Notes under the pieces: model-generated | What the model was told of the DNA's origin: nothing | The model's input: the letters and a program-made list of their open reading frames with translations, nothing else | The model's database searches: none | NCBI GenBank assembly: GCA_002498725.1 | Contig: DAIJ01000033.1 | Span: forward strand, 1 to 22,363 | Source: Euryarchaeota archaeon UBA23 | GTDB lineage: Archaea; Thermoplasmatota; Poseidoniia; Poseidoniales; Thalassarchaeaceae | Direction of reading: 5' to 3' | DNA length: 22,363 nucleotides | Program-made: the position numbers and the translations under genes | Shown: piece by piece, positions 14,807 to 22,363 of the stretch | How the letters are laid out: every line of letters starts with the position of its first letter | Position numbering within the stretch: the first letter of the stretch is position 1

Positions 14807-17210
14807 CTCTCTCCTTCTTTTTGATAATTGTTAGTAGAAGAAGTATTGAAAGGGCCAAGCCCACTATCAATTTTGCAGAAATTATACCATCTTCACTATC
14901 TTCAACTTTTATGAATATCGAGTCGGAATATTCAGAAATTTTACCATGAGCCATATTGTTGACGCGGATACGGTTTTGACCGGGAAGAAGATCTTCCAAT
15001 ATTGTGAAATTGTCAGAACCGTTGTACATTTCCATGGTATTTCCATCAGCATCTTGAACAATCAGTGAATATCTCTCGGAGTCCTCTATGGATGGCCAAT
15101 AAATAGTTACAACTTCGCCTTCATTAACTTCAGAGGCTGAAGAAAAGACAAGTGGTTTAGGAGGGATGTAACTGAATTCTATTTCTAATAAGTCTCCTTC
15201 TATCATATAGCCATCCATTTCCGCATTGAGTGAATATGTATATTTGCCATCATTGCGGTTCTGGAGTTCAAATGAGGTACTATCTCCTTGATATATTAAA
15301 ATTCCATTTTCCAATAAGTGATAATTTTGAGCACCGTTGTATTGACTCCATTCGATTGTGTAATCATTGGAATTAATTACTTCGGCTTCGGTAATGAATT
15401 GTGGTGTAGTCGGGACATCATATGATGTTAGTTCGTACTCGACTTTATCCGAATGGGAGCCTGATAATCTATCAATTATTTTGACCCAGTTTCTAATCGT
15501 ATCGTTATACCACAATTCCCAAGAGACCATTTGGTCATCATTATCTGTTATTTGGATATATTTAGTTGAGAATGTTCCTGCAGCGGTTGTTATCAAAACA
15601 CCTTCCTCTATAGTAACGGTGTTTTGTGTATCGGAATACCCATCTGGGTGCCCAGGCACACCAATGATATTTGTGCGATTAAAGTGTAAGTTAAGATCGG
15701 ATGCGGCTGAAAGAAGATTGGCAGTGTTGCCACTCTGATCAGTAAAATCCCAACCAAGAGTGCCTTCTTGATAATAAGAAGATGAGCTTGGATCATCGAC
15801 CCAATATGTGTGAATATTGAGTAGTGTTTCGCTATCTACCCACCGGTACGATCTTTCATCAGGCATCTGATAATCCCCACTAAGCCTCATTAGAAATGTA
15901 CTCTTTTCAACACCGAATGCATCTTCTATAATTTCAGATCCGATCATTGTCATTGTTACATTCCTTATTGTCCCACTAGGTACGTAAGATACGTGGAAAT
16001 CCCAACTCATACCAACGTTCCATAAATCGTCGCTTGATTGGAGAGGTAGGAATATGATTCTAAGAGAGTTGAAATTTGTTGTAGAGCCATTTGAATTATT
16101 TGCAACCACATTGAAATTTATCATACCGGGGTTTTGTGGATTGTAAACAAATGATGTAGAATATCCTCTGTAAATCAAATTCTCTTCTTCAACCTCGCCG
16201 GCATATATTGAGTAATAATCTGTATATTGTCCGCCTTGCCATTCGAGTTGGATTGAAGAAATAGGTAGTGTTTGCATCGGTGTTGTAAAACTGACGTTTG
16301 CGGGTAATTCAACTTGGATTGGGGTTGATTGATTTAACCAACCAGGGCCTGATGTCATCAAGACGGTGACTGGATCAATTATTTCTATACCAGATTGATG
16401 AAATGTTAGAGTTTGACTGCTTCCAACTTCCATATTTTGAAGAAGGTAGAATCCATCTGAATTAGTTAGAGTAGTTATTGTACCGTTACTAACTGTAACG
16501 CCCGATATTGGGTTGCCTATGTCGTCTGTAATAAATCCGTATCTGCTATTCATTCCGTGATTAAAATCAAAATCGTTCACGTGCGGGTATTCCCCCCCTG
16601 CCATTGAGCCACGTTCCATCTTAAAATGCACATATTGTGTTGTATGATCTATGTCCCCATAGTACGCCCTAATCGTGTAGTATTGATTGACTGAAAATGG
16701 GCCAAATTCTGCGCGCCCAGAATCTAAGCTCTTGCTTTCCTCTGTTTCAATTAATTTTACTGTGGTCATTGCAGTGTTTGATACATGTTGACCATTATTG
16801 TCGAATACTTGGGTTGTCACCCAATTCTTGCCTTCTTGCCAATCTAATTGCATATCACTTGTAAAAAACATTTTTCGATAAACAACGGTATGGCCATTAT
16901 TCATGAAGTAAGCTCTTACTGTATGTTCGCCTGGAGTTATTTCGGAGAATATGTATGTCCCATTATCTGACCAAGAAGAGGTCATTGAATCTACTTTAAT
17001 TGAAGTTCTATCGCCAATTTCCCCATCTGCTGCAAATACATTTCCTGAAAGTGTAAATGACGTTGTCGCTGCTTGATTTTCGGGGGCTGAGGCTGTTGCA
17101 GACACAATGCCAATTGGTGTAAATATTGAAAGTAGCAATATTGCTATTACAAAGCACTGTGAAGCCATTTTTGAATGGTTCATGTAGTTAGCATAGGCTC
17201 TGTCAGACAT
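14793..17210 (-). CDS. Large membrane-anchored surface protein, candidate ligand receptor of the ABC operon
   Basis: An 805-residue exported protein not matched to a named family. After a signal peptide (hydrophobic run about 18-38), it shows carboxypeptidase-regulatory-like beta-sandwich repeats. One lies near 50-110 with the end ITPGEHTVRAYF, one near 130-195, and one near 225-275 with NPISGVTV and NSDGFYLLQNM. A fibronectin-III-like module follows near 310-385. A central 170-residue beta-rich domain (about 395-575) contains TTAAGTFSTKYIQITDND. Two more FnIII-like modules lie near 580-760. A C-terminal membrane helix with a Lys/Arg-rich cytoplasmic tail ends the protein. This makes a stalk-like protein with its body outside the cell. 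It is the first gene of the importer operon, which suggests that it captures the substrate for the binding protein. The ATG at 17210 is used; ATGs at 17183 and 17168 would give a tighter signal peptide. Confidence 0.75.
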   Translation of the reverse strand: MSDRAYANYMNHSKMASQCFVIAILLLSIFTPIGIVSATASAPENQAATTSFTLSGNVFAADGEIGDRTSIKVDSMTSSWSDNGTYIFSEITPGEHTVRAYFMNNGHTVVYRKMFFTSDMQLDWQEGKNWVTTQVFDNNGQHVSNTAMTTVKLIETEESKSLDSGRAEFGPFSVNQYYTIRAYYGDIDHTTQYVHFKMERGSMAGGEYPHVNDFDFNHGMNSRYGFITDDIGNPISGVTVSNGTITTLTNSDGFYLLQNMEVGSSQTLTFHQSGIEIIDPVTVLMTSGPGWLNQSTPIQVELPANVSFTTPMQTLPISSIQLEWQGGQYTDYYSIYAGEVEEENLIYRGYSTSFVYNPQNPGMINFNVVANNSNGSTTNFNSLRIIFLPLQSSDDLWNVGMSWDFHVSYVPSGTIRNVTMTMIGSEIIEDAFGVEKSTFLMRLSGDYQMPDERSYRWVDSETLLNIHTYWVDDPSSSSYYQEGTLGWDFTDQSGNTANLLSAASDLNLHFNRTNIIGVPGHPDGYSDTQNTVTIEEGVLITTAAGTFSTKYIQITDNDDQMVSWELWYNDTIRNWVKIIDRLSGSHSDKVEYELTSYDVPTTPQFITEAEVINSNDYTIEWSQYNGAQNYHLLENGILIYQGDSTSFELQNRNDGKYTYSLNAEMDGYMIEGDLLEIEFSYIPPKPLVFSSASEVNEGEVVTIYWPSIEDSERYSLIVQDADGNTMEMYNGSDNFTILEDLLPGQNRIRVNNMAHGKISEYSDSIFIKVEDSEDGIISAKLIVGLALSILLLLTIIKKKERDANE

Positions 17211-17228
17211 GTCTTTCTAAGGGACGCC

Positions 17229-17267
17229 TGTTTTGATGCTCTTTTGAAATTTAGGGAGCCCAAAACA
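17229..17267. repeat. Imperfect inverted repeat between divergent promoters
   Basis: The arms TGTTTTG-AT-GCTC (17229-17241) and GAGC-C-CAAAACA (17256-17267) pair over 7+4 bases with one extra base on the left. They surround a 14-base centre that contains the AT-rich AAATTT. The repeat lies in the 104-base space between the importer operon and the divergent CocE-type gene. It covers the place where a TATA box for the operon would be, so it could be an operator for a repressor. The repeat is seen directly; its role is inferred. Confidence 0.4.
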
Positions 17268-17314
17268 TACAAAATACTAGTAAGATTTTGAAGAGAGTGT
17301 GTCTGCGCGATATC

Positions 17315-19099
17315 ATGAGGCAGTATTCTTCGGCATTGGCTATTGTCTTGGTCATGCTGTTAGGCAGTTTTTCTGGTTGCCTACAAAACTCTGATAAAGA
17401 GGCCGAAGTTATTGACGAAAATTATCTTCCTATTTGGGATCGACACACCCTAGAATGGAACAAAGATGGTTCGTATAGTATACTACAAAATCCGGGGCCT
17501 TATACTGCATTGGAGGTTCAAGAGGCTTTCATCGAAGTAGATACGAGCGAGGTTTGGGAAACTGGACCGAGTCAATCGACTGTGCACCTTTCCTACTGGT
17601 TACCAAGTAACACACTCGAAGGAGAGCGGGTGCCAGTCATAGCTGTAATTAGTCCCTATTTTGACTATGGCCCACAGGGTGCTGAATCCACCCCAACCAA
17701 TGTTGTAGGCGCAGCAAGGGGTGAATTCATCTTCGAGAATTTCGTACCTCATGGATATGCATTTGCTCAAGTAGCTGTTTTTGGAACTGAAGAAAGTAGT
17801 GGATGTTTCGATTATAGAGGAGCTGGTGAAGGCCTTGGTATCCACGCTTCCGTTGAGTGGCTTGGTACGCAGGAGTGGAGTAATGGAAATGTAGGGCTAT
17901 ACGGAAAGTCCTACGAGGGAGCGACCCAATGGGAAGCGGCAGCGATGGGGAGTAAGTATCTCAAGACTATCGTCCCAATGTCAGGAACTACTGCTCTTCA
18001 TCCTCTACTGTACAAGAACGGAAGTGCAGAGGCCAGATCTCAAATAATGCATATGAATTATTTCTCCAGCACAGTAGACTATGACGGAGATGATCTTGAC
18101 AATATCTGCCCCGACATCTTGGAGGGGCTCTTCGCGGGACCTGTAACATACATCGGAGGGGAGATGGATCCATACATGCACAACTACTACGATGAACGTA
18201 GCCACATAGACAAGGCTTTCCAGAACTGGAACGGTAGTGTGTATTGGGTTCAGGGAATGCAAGATTGGAATGTTGATCCTCATCAAGTGTTCGGTGGCCC
18301 ACCCGGTACAAACTGGTATCAAGCATATGTGGATGCAGGGTTTGAAGTAAGAGGGATATTGGGTCAGTGGGGTCATCACTATCCTGATCAGGTCAACAGT
18401 CATGAGGGCGTAGACCCGGGTTATGGATTCGAGGCATTAGATAACATGACAAGATGGGATTGGGCACAGGATCTCTTTGAGTGGTTCGAGTACTACTTGC
18501 AAGAGAGGGGGCCGAAACCTTCCTTGGTTGCTCAGATACAGAGGAACGATGGGCAATGGAGAATAGAGGATACATGGCCACCTAGTGATAGAGATATGTT
18601 AACTGTGCAACTCGGAGATTGTGACTACGACGGTGTATTCCTTGGAGGTGGTGCGCCTGTAGTAGGAGGTGGGCAGACAATCACCATTGAATGCCCCGAT
18701 ATGAATCCCGATTTCGATATGCATATATCCGGGCTCGCAACCATTCACCTATCAGCTGTCCCCACCTTCGATGGCGGACAGGTCTTTGTGGAAATGCAAG
18801 ATGCTCAGACAGGGATGAGGATCGGCCACGCGACAATGGATGTGAGATACCATGCTGGTGGAAGCGAGCCACAGACGGTTACTCCTGGAAACGAAGTCAC
18901 CATGATGATGGAATTCCAAGCAATTGATGCTATCATCCCGGCAGGGAATGGGCTTCGCTTCTACATGACTGATACGGGAGAAGATTACCTAGCGCCGGCC
19001 TGTGGGGCTGCCTGCGTATTACACGTTCTTCCCTCAATGTCAACATTTCAGGCTCCTTTAATTGAAAGAAATAGTGTTGACTCATTAATTGTGCCTTAA
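17315..19099 (+). CDS. CocE/NonD-type X-Pro dipeptidyl-peptidase-like serine hydrolase, lipoprotein
   Basis: An exported alpha/beta hydrolase of the CocE/X-Pro dipeptidyl-peptidase (S15) superfamily. The signal peptide MRQYSSALAIVLVMLL ends in the lipobox SFSGC (Cys22). The nucleophile elbow is GKSYEG with S199. The acid is probably D317 in VQGMQDWNV. The histidine is H354 or H355 in GQWGHHYP. The last 150 residues fit the family's jelly-roll C-terminal domain (TIHLSAVPT onward). The oxyanion-side motif normally supplied by a Tyr in SPYFDYG is visible near 113-119. It likely cleaves peptides or esters outside the cell. In-frame TTG (17288) and GTG (17297) codons precede the chosen ATG. A weak TATA-like stretch near 17270-17277 would place a leaderless start at about the GTG. 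The middle and 3' part are richer in G+C than its neighbours. Confidence 0.85.
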   Translation: MRQYSSALAIVLVMLLGSFSGCLQNSDKEAEVIDENYLPIWDRHTLEWNKDGSYSILQNPGPYTALEVQEAFIEVDTSEVWETGPSQSTVHLSYWLPSNTLEGERVPVIAVISPYFDYGPQGAESTPTNVVGAARGEFIFENFVPHGYAFAQVAVFGTEESSGCFDYRGAGEGLGIHASVEWLGTQEWSNGNVGLYGKSYEGATQWEAAAMGSKYLKTIVPMSGTTALHPLLYKNGSAEARSQIMHMNYFSSTVDYDGDDLDNICPDILEGLFAGPVTYIGGEMDPYMHNYYDERSHIDKAFQNWNGSVYWVQGMQDWNVDPHQVFGGPPGTNWYQAYVDAGFEVRGILGQWGHHYPDQVNSHEGVDPGYGFEALDNMTRWDWAQDLFEWFEYYLQERGPKPSLVAQIQRNDGQWRIEDTWPPSDRDMLTVQLGDCDYDGVFLGGGAPVVGGGQTITIECPDMNPDFDMHISGLATIHLSAVPTFDGGQVFVEMQDAQTGMRIGHATMDVRYHAGGSEPQTVTPGNEVTMMMEFQAIDAIIPAGNGLRFYMTDTGEDYLAPACGAACVLHVLPSMSTFQAPLIERNSVDSLIVP

Positions 19100-19105
19100 T
19101 TCCTT

Positions 19106-21316
19106 CTACTTGAGGGGATAATTGGTGTTTGTCAGCCATTTCGGCGCCCACCAATTTGCTTTTCCAAGTAACCTCATAGTAGATGGTACCACTATTGCTC
19201 GAACTATTGTTGCGTCTACAATAACTGCAACCATCAATGCGAAACCAATGGATTTGATGATTAACACATCGGCTAGAACGAAGCCGAAGAACACAGCAAC
19301 CATGATTGCTGCCGCTCCTGTGATAAGGCTGCCAGAGGCTTGCAACCCCTCTGCCACTGCCTTTGTATTATCTCCGGTTTTTTCCCATGCTTCGTGGATT
19401 CGTGATAGCATCAAAACCTCATAGTCCATAGACAGGCCAAAGGCTATTCCGAATACCAAGGGAGGGACTGTCAAATCTATGGGTTGGGCCGAATAATTTA
19501 GTGGACCGGCTAATAGTCCGTCTTGGAAAACTATGACAATTATTCCGAACGAGGCAGATACGGAGAGGATATTCATCAGAATTGCCTTGATTGGGACAAG
19601 GATGGAATTTACTTGGACGAACACTAGGAGAACTGTTAGACCCAGAACGAAGGCTAATACTGCAGGTATTCTCTCGACCAAATGATCTTTCAACTCTACT
19701 TCAAAGGCACTCCACCCCCCAATTAAGATTTCAATATCTTCGTCTGCAGAAAGTTTCATCATATCTCTAACAATACGCTCAGATTCGTCCGAACCACTCC
19801 GATATTGGACTGGAACAGATAAACGCATGATGTTGTCTGACACCGAAGCTGTCCACCGTTCTTGATCGTCTTGAGACCACTCTGAAAATTCTTGTTCGAA
19901 CAGATTAGTGTTACATATTGGATGAGAAAGCGAAATGACCCCTTCAACTGCAACTATCTCTTGACAGAAGGGCGCTACTCTTTCTGAAAATTCTATTGAT
20001 AGTGGGGTGTCTTCTTCTTCGAATACTATTACTACGGGTATACTTGATGCCGTATATGCTGGGAATTCTTCTGTTAGAATTTCGAATCCTATTCTTGATT
20101 CCATATCTGGAGGTAGGGCTTCAATTCCTCCCGCGCTCATCTCAACTCGTAAGAAGGGAGAGGCTGCAAGAAGAAGTACGACTAATGCGGGTGCTAGCCA
20201 TCTGATGGGCTTGTCCATTACTTTGAGAGATAGTCTTTTCCAAAAATCTGACTTTCGATTCGCTCCTGGAATTGGAACTGGAAGTGAATTGATTTTGTGG
20301 CCTAAATAAGACAGTATTGCAGGTAGAACTGTGAAGGAGTATAGCATTGCGGCGCCTACCGCTAGAAACGCCCCCATCCCCATGGATGGCATGTGAGTGG
20401 CATCGAAATAGAATAGACTACAAAGGCCTACTGCCACTGTTGCTCCTGAGAACATAACGGCTCTTCCTGCTGTATCCATCATTGTGGCAATTGCATTCTC
20501 TGTTGATTCTCCTTTGGCAATTTCTTCGCGGAATCTACTGATCATGAACAAACTGTAATCAATCGATACTGCAATTCCAATAAGAGAAATCATACTTACT
20601 GAGTATTCAGTTAAACCAAAGAACCACCAATCTGACATCCAATAGCTAATTGCTGTTGCAAGTGCTATCATTAACAATGCAATAACCAACGGCAATACGG
20701 CCGCAGTGAAGGTGCCAAAAACAAATAATAGAATTATCATAGAAATCGGAAGGCCAACAATCTCTGCCCTTATCGTATCGTTTTTCATCGCTTTATCGAA
20801 ATCATCGCCTATAATTAGACTACCAGTTATTGTTACATCTAGAGAAGAGGAGTTCATTGATTTAAGAGTCGGAATCATGCCGGTTAGGTCGGCTTCCGCT
20901 CCTGCTAAAGAAAGGTAAACTGCCGTTTTCTTGCCATCCAGAGAACTATGTGTTGCTATTACTTGTTGATTAGTAGGATCGTCATATATTGTTGAAATAC
21001 TAACTATCTCCACATCTAATTCTCGGAGAGCCTCGACAAATCCCTCCACATCTGATTTGAAATCCTGATCTTGCCATGTCATTTCTTCATGAGAAAGAAT
21101 GTAGGTTACTGTATTTGATGCAGAAACTGTCAACTGTTCATCTATCAAATTCAGAGCCTTTCCTGAATCGGTGGTAGGAGGTGGCGCATTGCCATCAATG
21201 AATTCCTCTCCTTGACTAATAACAAAACCAGAAAAAAGGAGAGAAATTACTGCTAGTACTAGAACCACTTTTCTATTCTCATGAACATACAATCCAAATG
21301 AAGATAGTCGACTCAT
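19106..21316 (-). CDS. MMPL/RND superfamily transporter
   Basis: A 736-residue inner-membrane protein of the MMPL branch of the RND superfamily (also called HAE2/HAE3-like). It is built as two similar halves. Each has one helix, a large extracellular domain (about 36-190 and about 395-545), then five helices. The family's membrane Asp motif occurs twice: GIAVSIDYSLFMISRFREE in the first half and FGLSMDYEVLMLSRIHEAW in the second. These Asp residues carry the proton relay. Relatives export lipids, hopanoids or small hydrophobic compounds; the cargo here is unknown. It converges on the CocE-type gene with only six bases between stops. A TATA element at 21345-21352 gives it its own, nearly leaderless, transcript. 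Confidence 0.9.
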   Translation of the reverse strand: MSRLSSFGLYVHENRKVVLVLAVISLLFSGFVISQGEEFIDGNAPPPTTDSGKALNLIDEQLTVSASNTVTYILSHEEMTWQDQDFKSDVEGFVEALRELDVEIVSISTIYDDPTNQQVIATHSSLDGKKTAVYLSLAGAEADLTGMIPTLKSMNSSSLDVTITGSLIIGDDFDKAMKNDTIRAEIVGLPISMIILLFVFGTFTAAVLPLVIALLMIALATAISYWMSDWWFFGLTEYSVSMISLIGIAVSIDYSLFMISRFREEIAKGESTENAIATMMDTAGRAVMFSGATVAVGLCSLFYFDATHMPSMGMGAFLAVGAAMLYSFTVLPAILSYLGHKINSLPVPIPGANRKSDFWKRLSLKVMDKPIRWLAPALVVLLLAASPFLRVEMSAGGIEALPPDMESRIGFEILTEEFPAYTASSIPVVIVFEEEDTPLSIEFSERVAPFCQEIVAVEGVISLSHPICNTNLFEQEFSEWSQDDQERWTASVSDNIMRLSVPVQYRSGSDESERIVRDMMKLSADEDIEILIGGWSAFEVELKDHLVERIPAVLAFVLGLTVLLVFVQVNSILVPIKAILMNILSVSASFGIIVIVFQDGLLAGPLNYSAQPIDLTVPPLVFGIAFGLSMDYEVLMLSRIHEAWEKTGDNTKAVAEGLQASGSLITGAAAIMVAVFFGFVLADVLIIKSIGFALMVAVIVDATIVRAIVVPSTMRLLGKANWWAPKWLTNTNYPLK

Positions 21317-21344
21317 AGTAACACTCGCGGGCGATAATAAATGA

Positions 21345-21352
21345 GTTATAAG
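21345..21352 (-). promoter_or_regulatory. Archaeal TATA box for the MMPL transporter gene
   Basis: The minus strand reads CTTATAAC, about 32 bases before the ATG at 21316. A start of transcription about 26 bases past its centre falls near 21322, so the messenger would be almost leaderless. This agrees with the lack of any SD-like sequence in front of that ATG. Confidence 0.5.
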
Positions 21353-21370
21353 TAAATGTTTGAGGCCGGA

Positions 21371-22267
21371 TCATCTTAAGCGCCTATTTAACTCTGAAAT
21401 TAATTGTCGAGGGATTTCAGATACAACGGTCATACGCTCGCCGTCTGGATGTGTAAAGCTTAGTGAGGTGGCGTGAAGGCATAATCTGTTTACACTGGCT
21501 TTACCAAAACCATGACGAGTGTCGCCAGCAACAGGACAGCCTAGATGAAGCATGTGGAGGCGGATTTGCGCTCGTCTTCCTGTGTCTATTTTTATCCTGA
21601 TGAGGCTGTGTGCTGGGCCTACTTTTTCCTTTTCCCAGTGAGTTATTGCTTCTCTACCACTCCGTCTTCCTTTCTCCACCAGTCTGACTCTTTTGTCCTT
21701 AGTTTCAAGGATGCGAAGATTGATTGTTCCACTTTCCTGTGAAGGTTCTCGATGGACCACTGCGTGATAGATTCGATCTACTGAGCGGTCTTTGAATTGT
21801 TTTTGAAGCATGTCTTTGGTTTCTGCAGAACGCGCGAATATCATACATCCTGAAGTCTCTCTATCGAGTCTGTGAACTAAGTGTGTTCGGGTTTTTCCAC
21901 TTTCCCATGCCCATTTTGCGACTCTGTCGTACATCGTATCTAGTTCGCCTCTGTCGGTAGCAACGGAAAGAAGTCCCGCTGGTTTGTTGGCGAGAATTAC
22001 TTCTGTATCGAAATACAATATCTCGGGTTCAGGAATTGTTTCTTTTGGTTGAGTCGGGGGTTTGTCACCATCTGCTTTCGAAAGCACTTCTACCAACGAG
22101 CCTTTTGGCACTTTCATGTTTGCACGAGTTGCCTTATCTCCATCAACTCGGACTCGCCCATGATCTACCATTCTACGAAGGGAGTTTCGTTTAGCTGTGG
22201 GGTGAAGGGAAGCCAGAACCTCAAGGAGGATTGTTTCCTCTGTGGTTTCGGCTGCCGGGTCCGGCAT
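21371..22267 (-). CDS. RluA-family 23S rRNA/tRNA pseudouridine synthase with S4 domain
   Basis: A pseudouridine synthase of the RluA family, which turns uridine into pseudouridine in structured RNA. An N-terminal S4 RNA-binding domain is seen at about 18-62 (LRRMVDHGRVRVDG). The catalytic domain begins at EILYFDTEVILANKPAG, with the catalytic Asp in HRLDRETSG (D135), then GREAITHWE and the end motif CLHATSLSFTHP. The target base is unknown. I chose the ATG at 22267, because its A overlaps the stop codon of the preceding gene (TAATG). The ATG at 22282 would overlap that gene by 16 bases and add five residues before the conserved region. RluA-type enzymes are mainly bacterial and eukaryotic, so this gene may have been acquired by transfer. 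Confidence 0.9.
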   Translation of the reverse strand: MPDPAAETTEETILLEVLASLHPTAKRNSLRRMVDHGRVRVDGDKATRANMKVPKGSLVEVLSKADGDKPPTQPKETIPEPEILYFDTEVILANKPAGLLSVATDRGELDTMYDRVAKWAWESGKTRTHLVHRLDRETSGCMIFARSAETKDMLQKQFKDRSVDRIYHAVVHREPSQESGTINLRILETKDKRVRLVEKGRRSGREAITHWEKEKVGPAHSLIRIKIDTGRRAQIRLHMLHLGCPVAGDTRHGFGKASVNRLCLHATSLSFTHPDGERMTVVSEIPRQLISELNRRLR

Positions 22268-22363
22268 TAGTCCTTCCACCATTGGTCATCTTTGGGAACG
22301 ATCTCAAAGTCGTCTTGGCTATCCAAAGTGTATCCACTATCTGAGAAAACACGTATGCTCCAG
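22267..22363 (-). CDS. 3' end of an unidentified gene (partial)
   Basis: An open frame enters from the right edge and runs to a TAA at 22267-22269. It encodes about 31 C-terminal residues: the visible part starts WSIRVFSDSG, continues with an acidic SQDDFEIV and ends with PKDDQWWKD. The stop shares bases with the RluA-type start (TAATG), which is a common arrangement in translationally coupled operons and supports the frame being real. The piece is too short for me to assign to a family. Confidence 0.6.
   Translation of the reverse strand, partial: WSIRVFSDSGYTLDSQDDFEIVPKDDQWWKD

Noticed and set aside
15367..18403. Long open frames on the strand opposite the surface-protein and CocE-type genes (for example 15367-15738 plus and 18005-18403 minus)
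   Set aside because: They lack recognisable domains, start signals and compositional support, and lie fully inside well-supported genes. They are shadow frames.
1..22363. CRISPR array, tRNA, rRNA, transposase or integrase
   Set aside because: No spaced direct repeats, no cloverleaf-like segment in the short intergenic gaps and no mobile-element protein was found. The exciting signal here is gene organisation rather than a defence or mobile system.

Overview
The window looks like a chromosome segment of a planktonic archaeon, most probably a Marine Group II/III-type member of the Thermoplasmatota (Poseidoniales-like). This rests on a geranylgeranyl-reductase-family flavoprotein (archaeal isoprenoid lipids), archaeal-style TATA elements (CTTATAAC, CTTATATC) placed for leaderless or short-leader transcripts, mixed ATG/GTG/TTG starts, very tight gene packing, and many secreted lipoproteins and surface proteins typical of a heterotroph. 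The lineage is inferred from gene content and style; no rRNA or other phylogenetic marker is present. No tRNA, rRNA, CRISPR array, IS element or integrase was seen, and no gap between genes exceeds about 110 bases.

Left part (1-8574): a cutA gene on the minus strand, then a run of plus-strand genes. These are a geranylgeranyl-reductase-like FAD protein, a HAD-IIA phosphatase, a PCMT-like/TPR fusion with a degenerate SAM site, an extended SDR dehydrogenase, a five-Asp-box beta-propeller lipoprotein, and an M28 zinc aminopeptidase lipoprotein whose start overlaps the propeller gene.

Centre (8571-17210), all on the minus strand: two transcription units. The promoter-distal one (10520 to 8571) encodes a small zinc-ribbon protein, an M50 intramembrane metalloprotease and a SOUL-family heme-binding protein. 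The upstream one (17210 to 10571) is the highlight of the window. It is a six-gene, nearly gapless operon encoding a large membrane-anchored surface protein, a FecB/BtuF-type binding protein, a FecCD-type permease, its ATPase, a flavodoxin and a HugZ-like split-barrel/DUF2470 protein. Together they read as a heme (or related tetrapyrrole/iron chelate) capture, import and reductive degradation system. The parts belong to known families; the order, the surface receptor candidate and the built-in flavodoxin make it worth testing.

Right part (17211-22363): a divergent promoter region with an imperfect 11-bp-arm inverted repeat, a plus-strand CocE/X-Pro-dipeptidyl-peptidase-type serine hydrolase lipoprotein, a convergent MMPL/RND transporter, an S4-domain RluA pseudouridine synthase (a mostly bacterial family), and the 3' end of an unidentified gene that shares a TAATG junction with the RluA gene.

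Taken together, the window describes a heterotroph that anchors hydrolases outside the cell (M28, CocE, propeller protein) and imports iron-bearing or tetrapyrrole nutrients through a dedicated ABC system.
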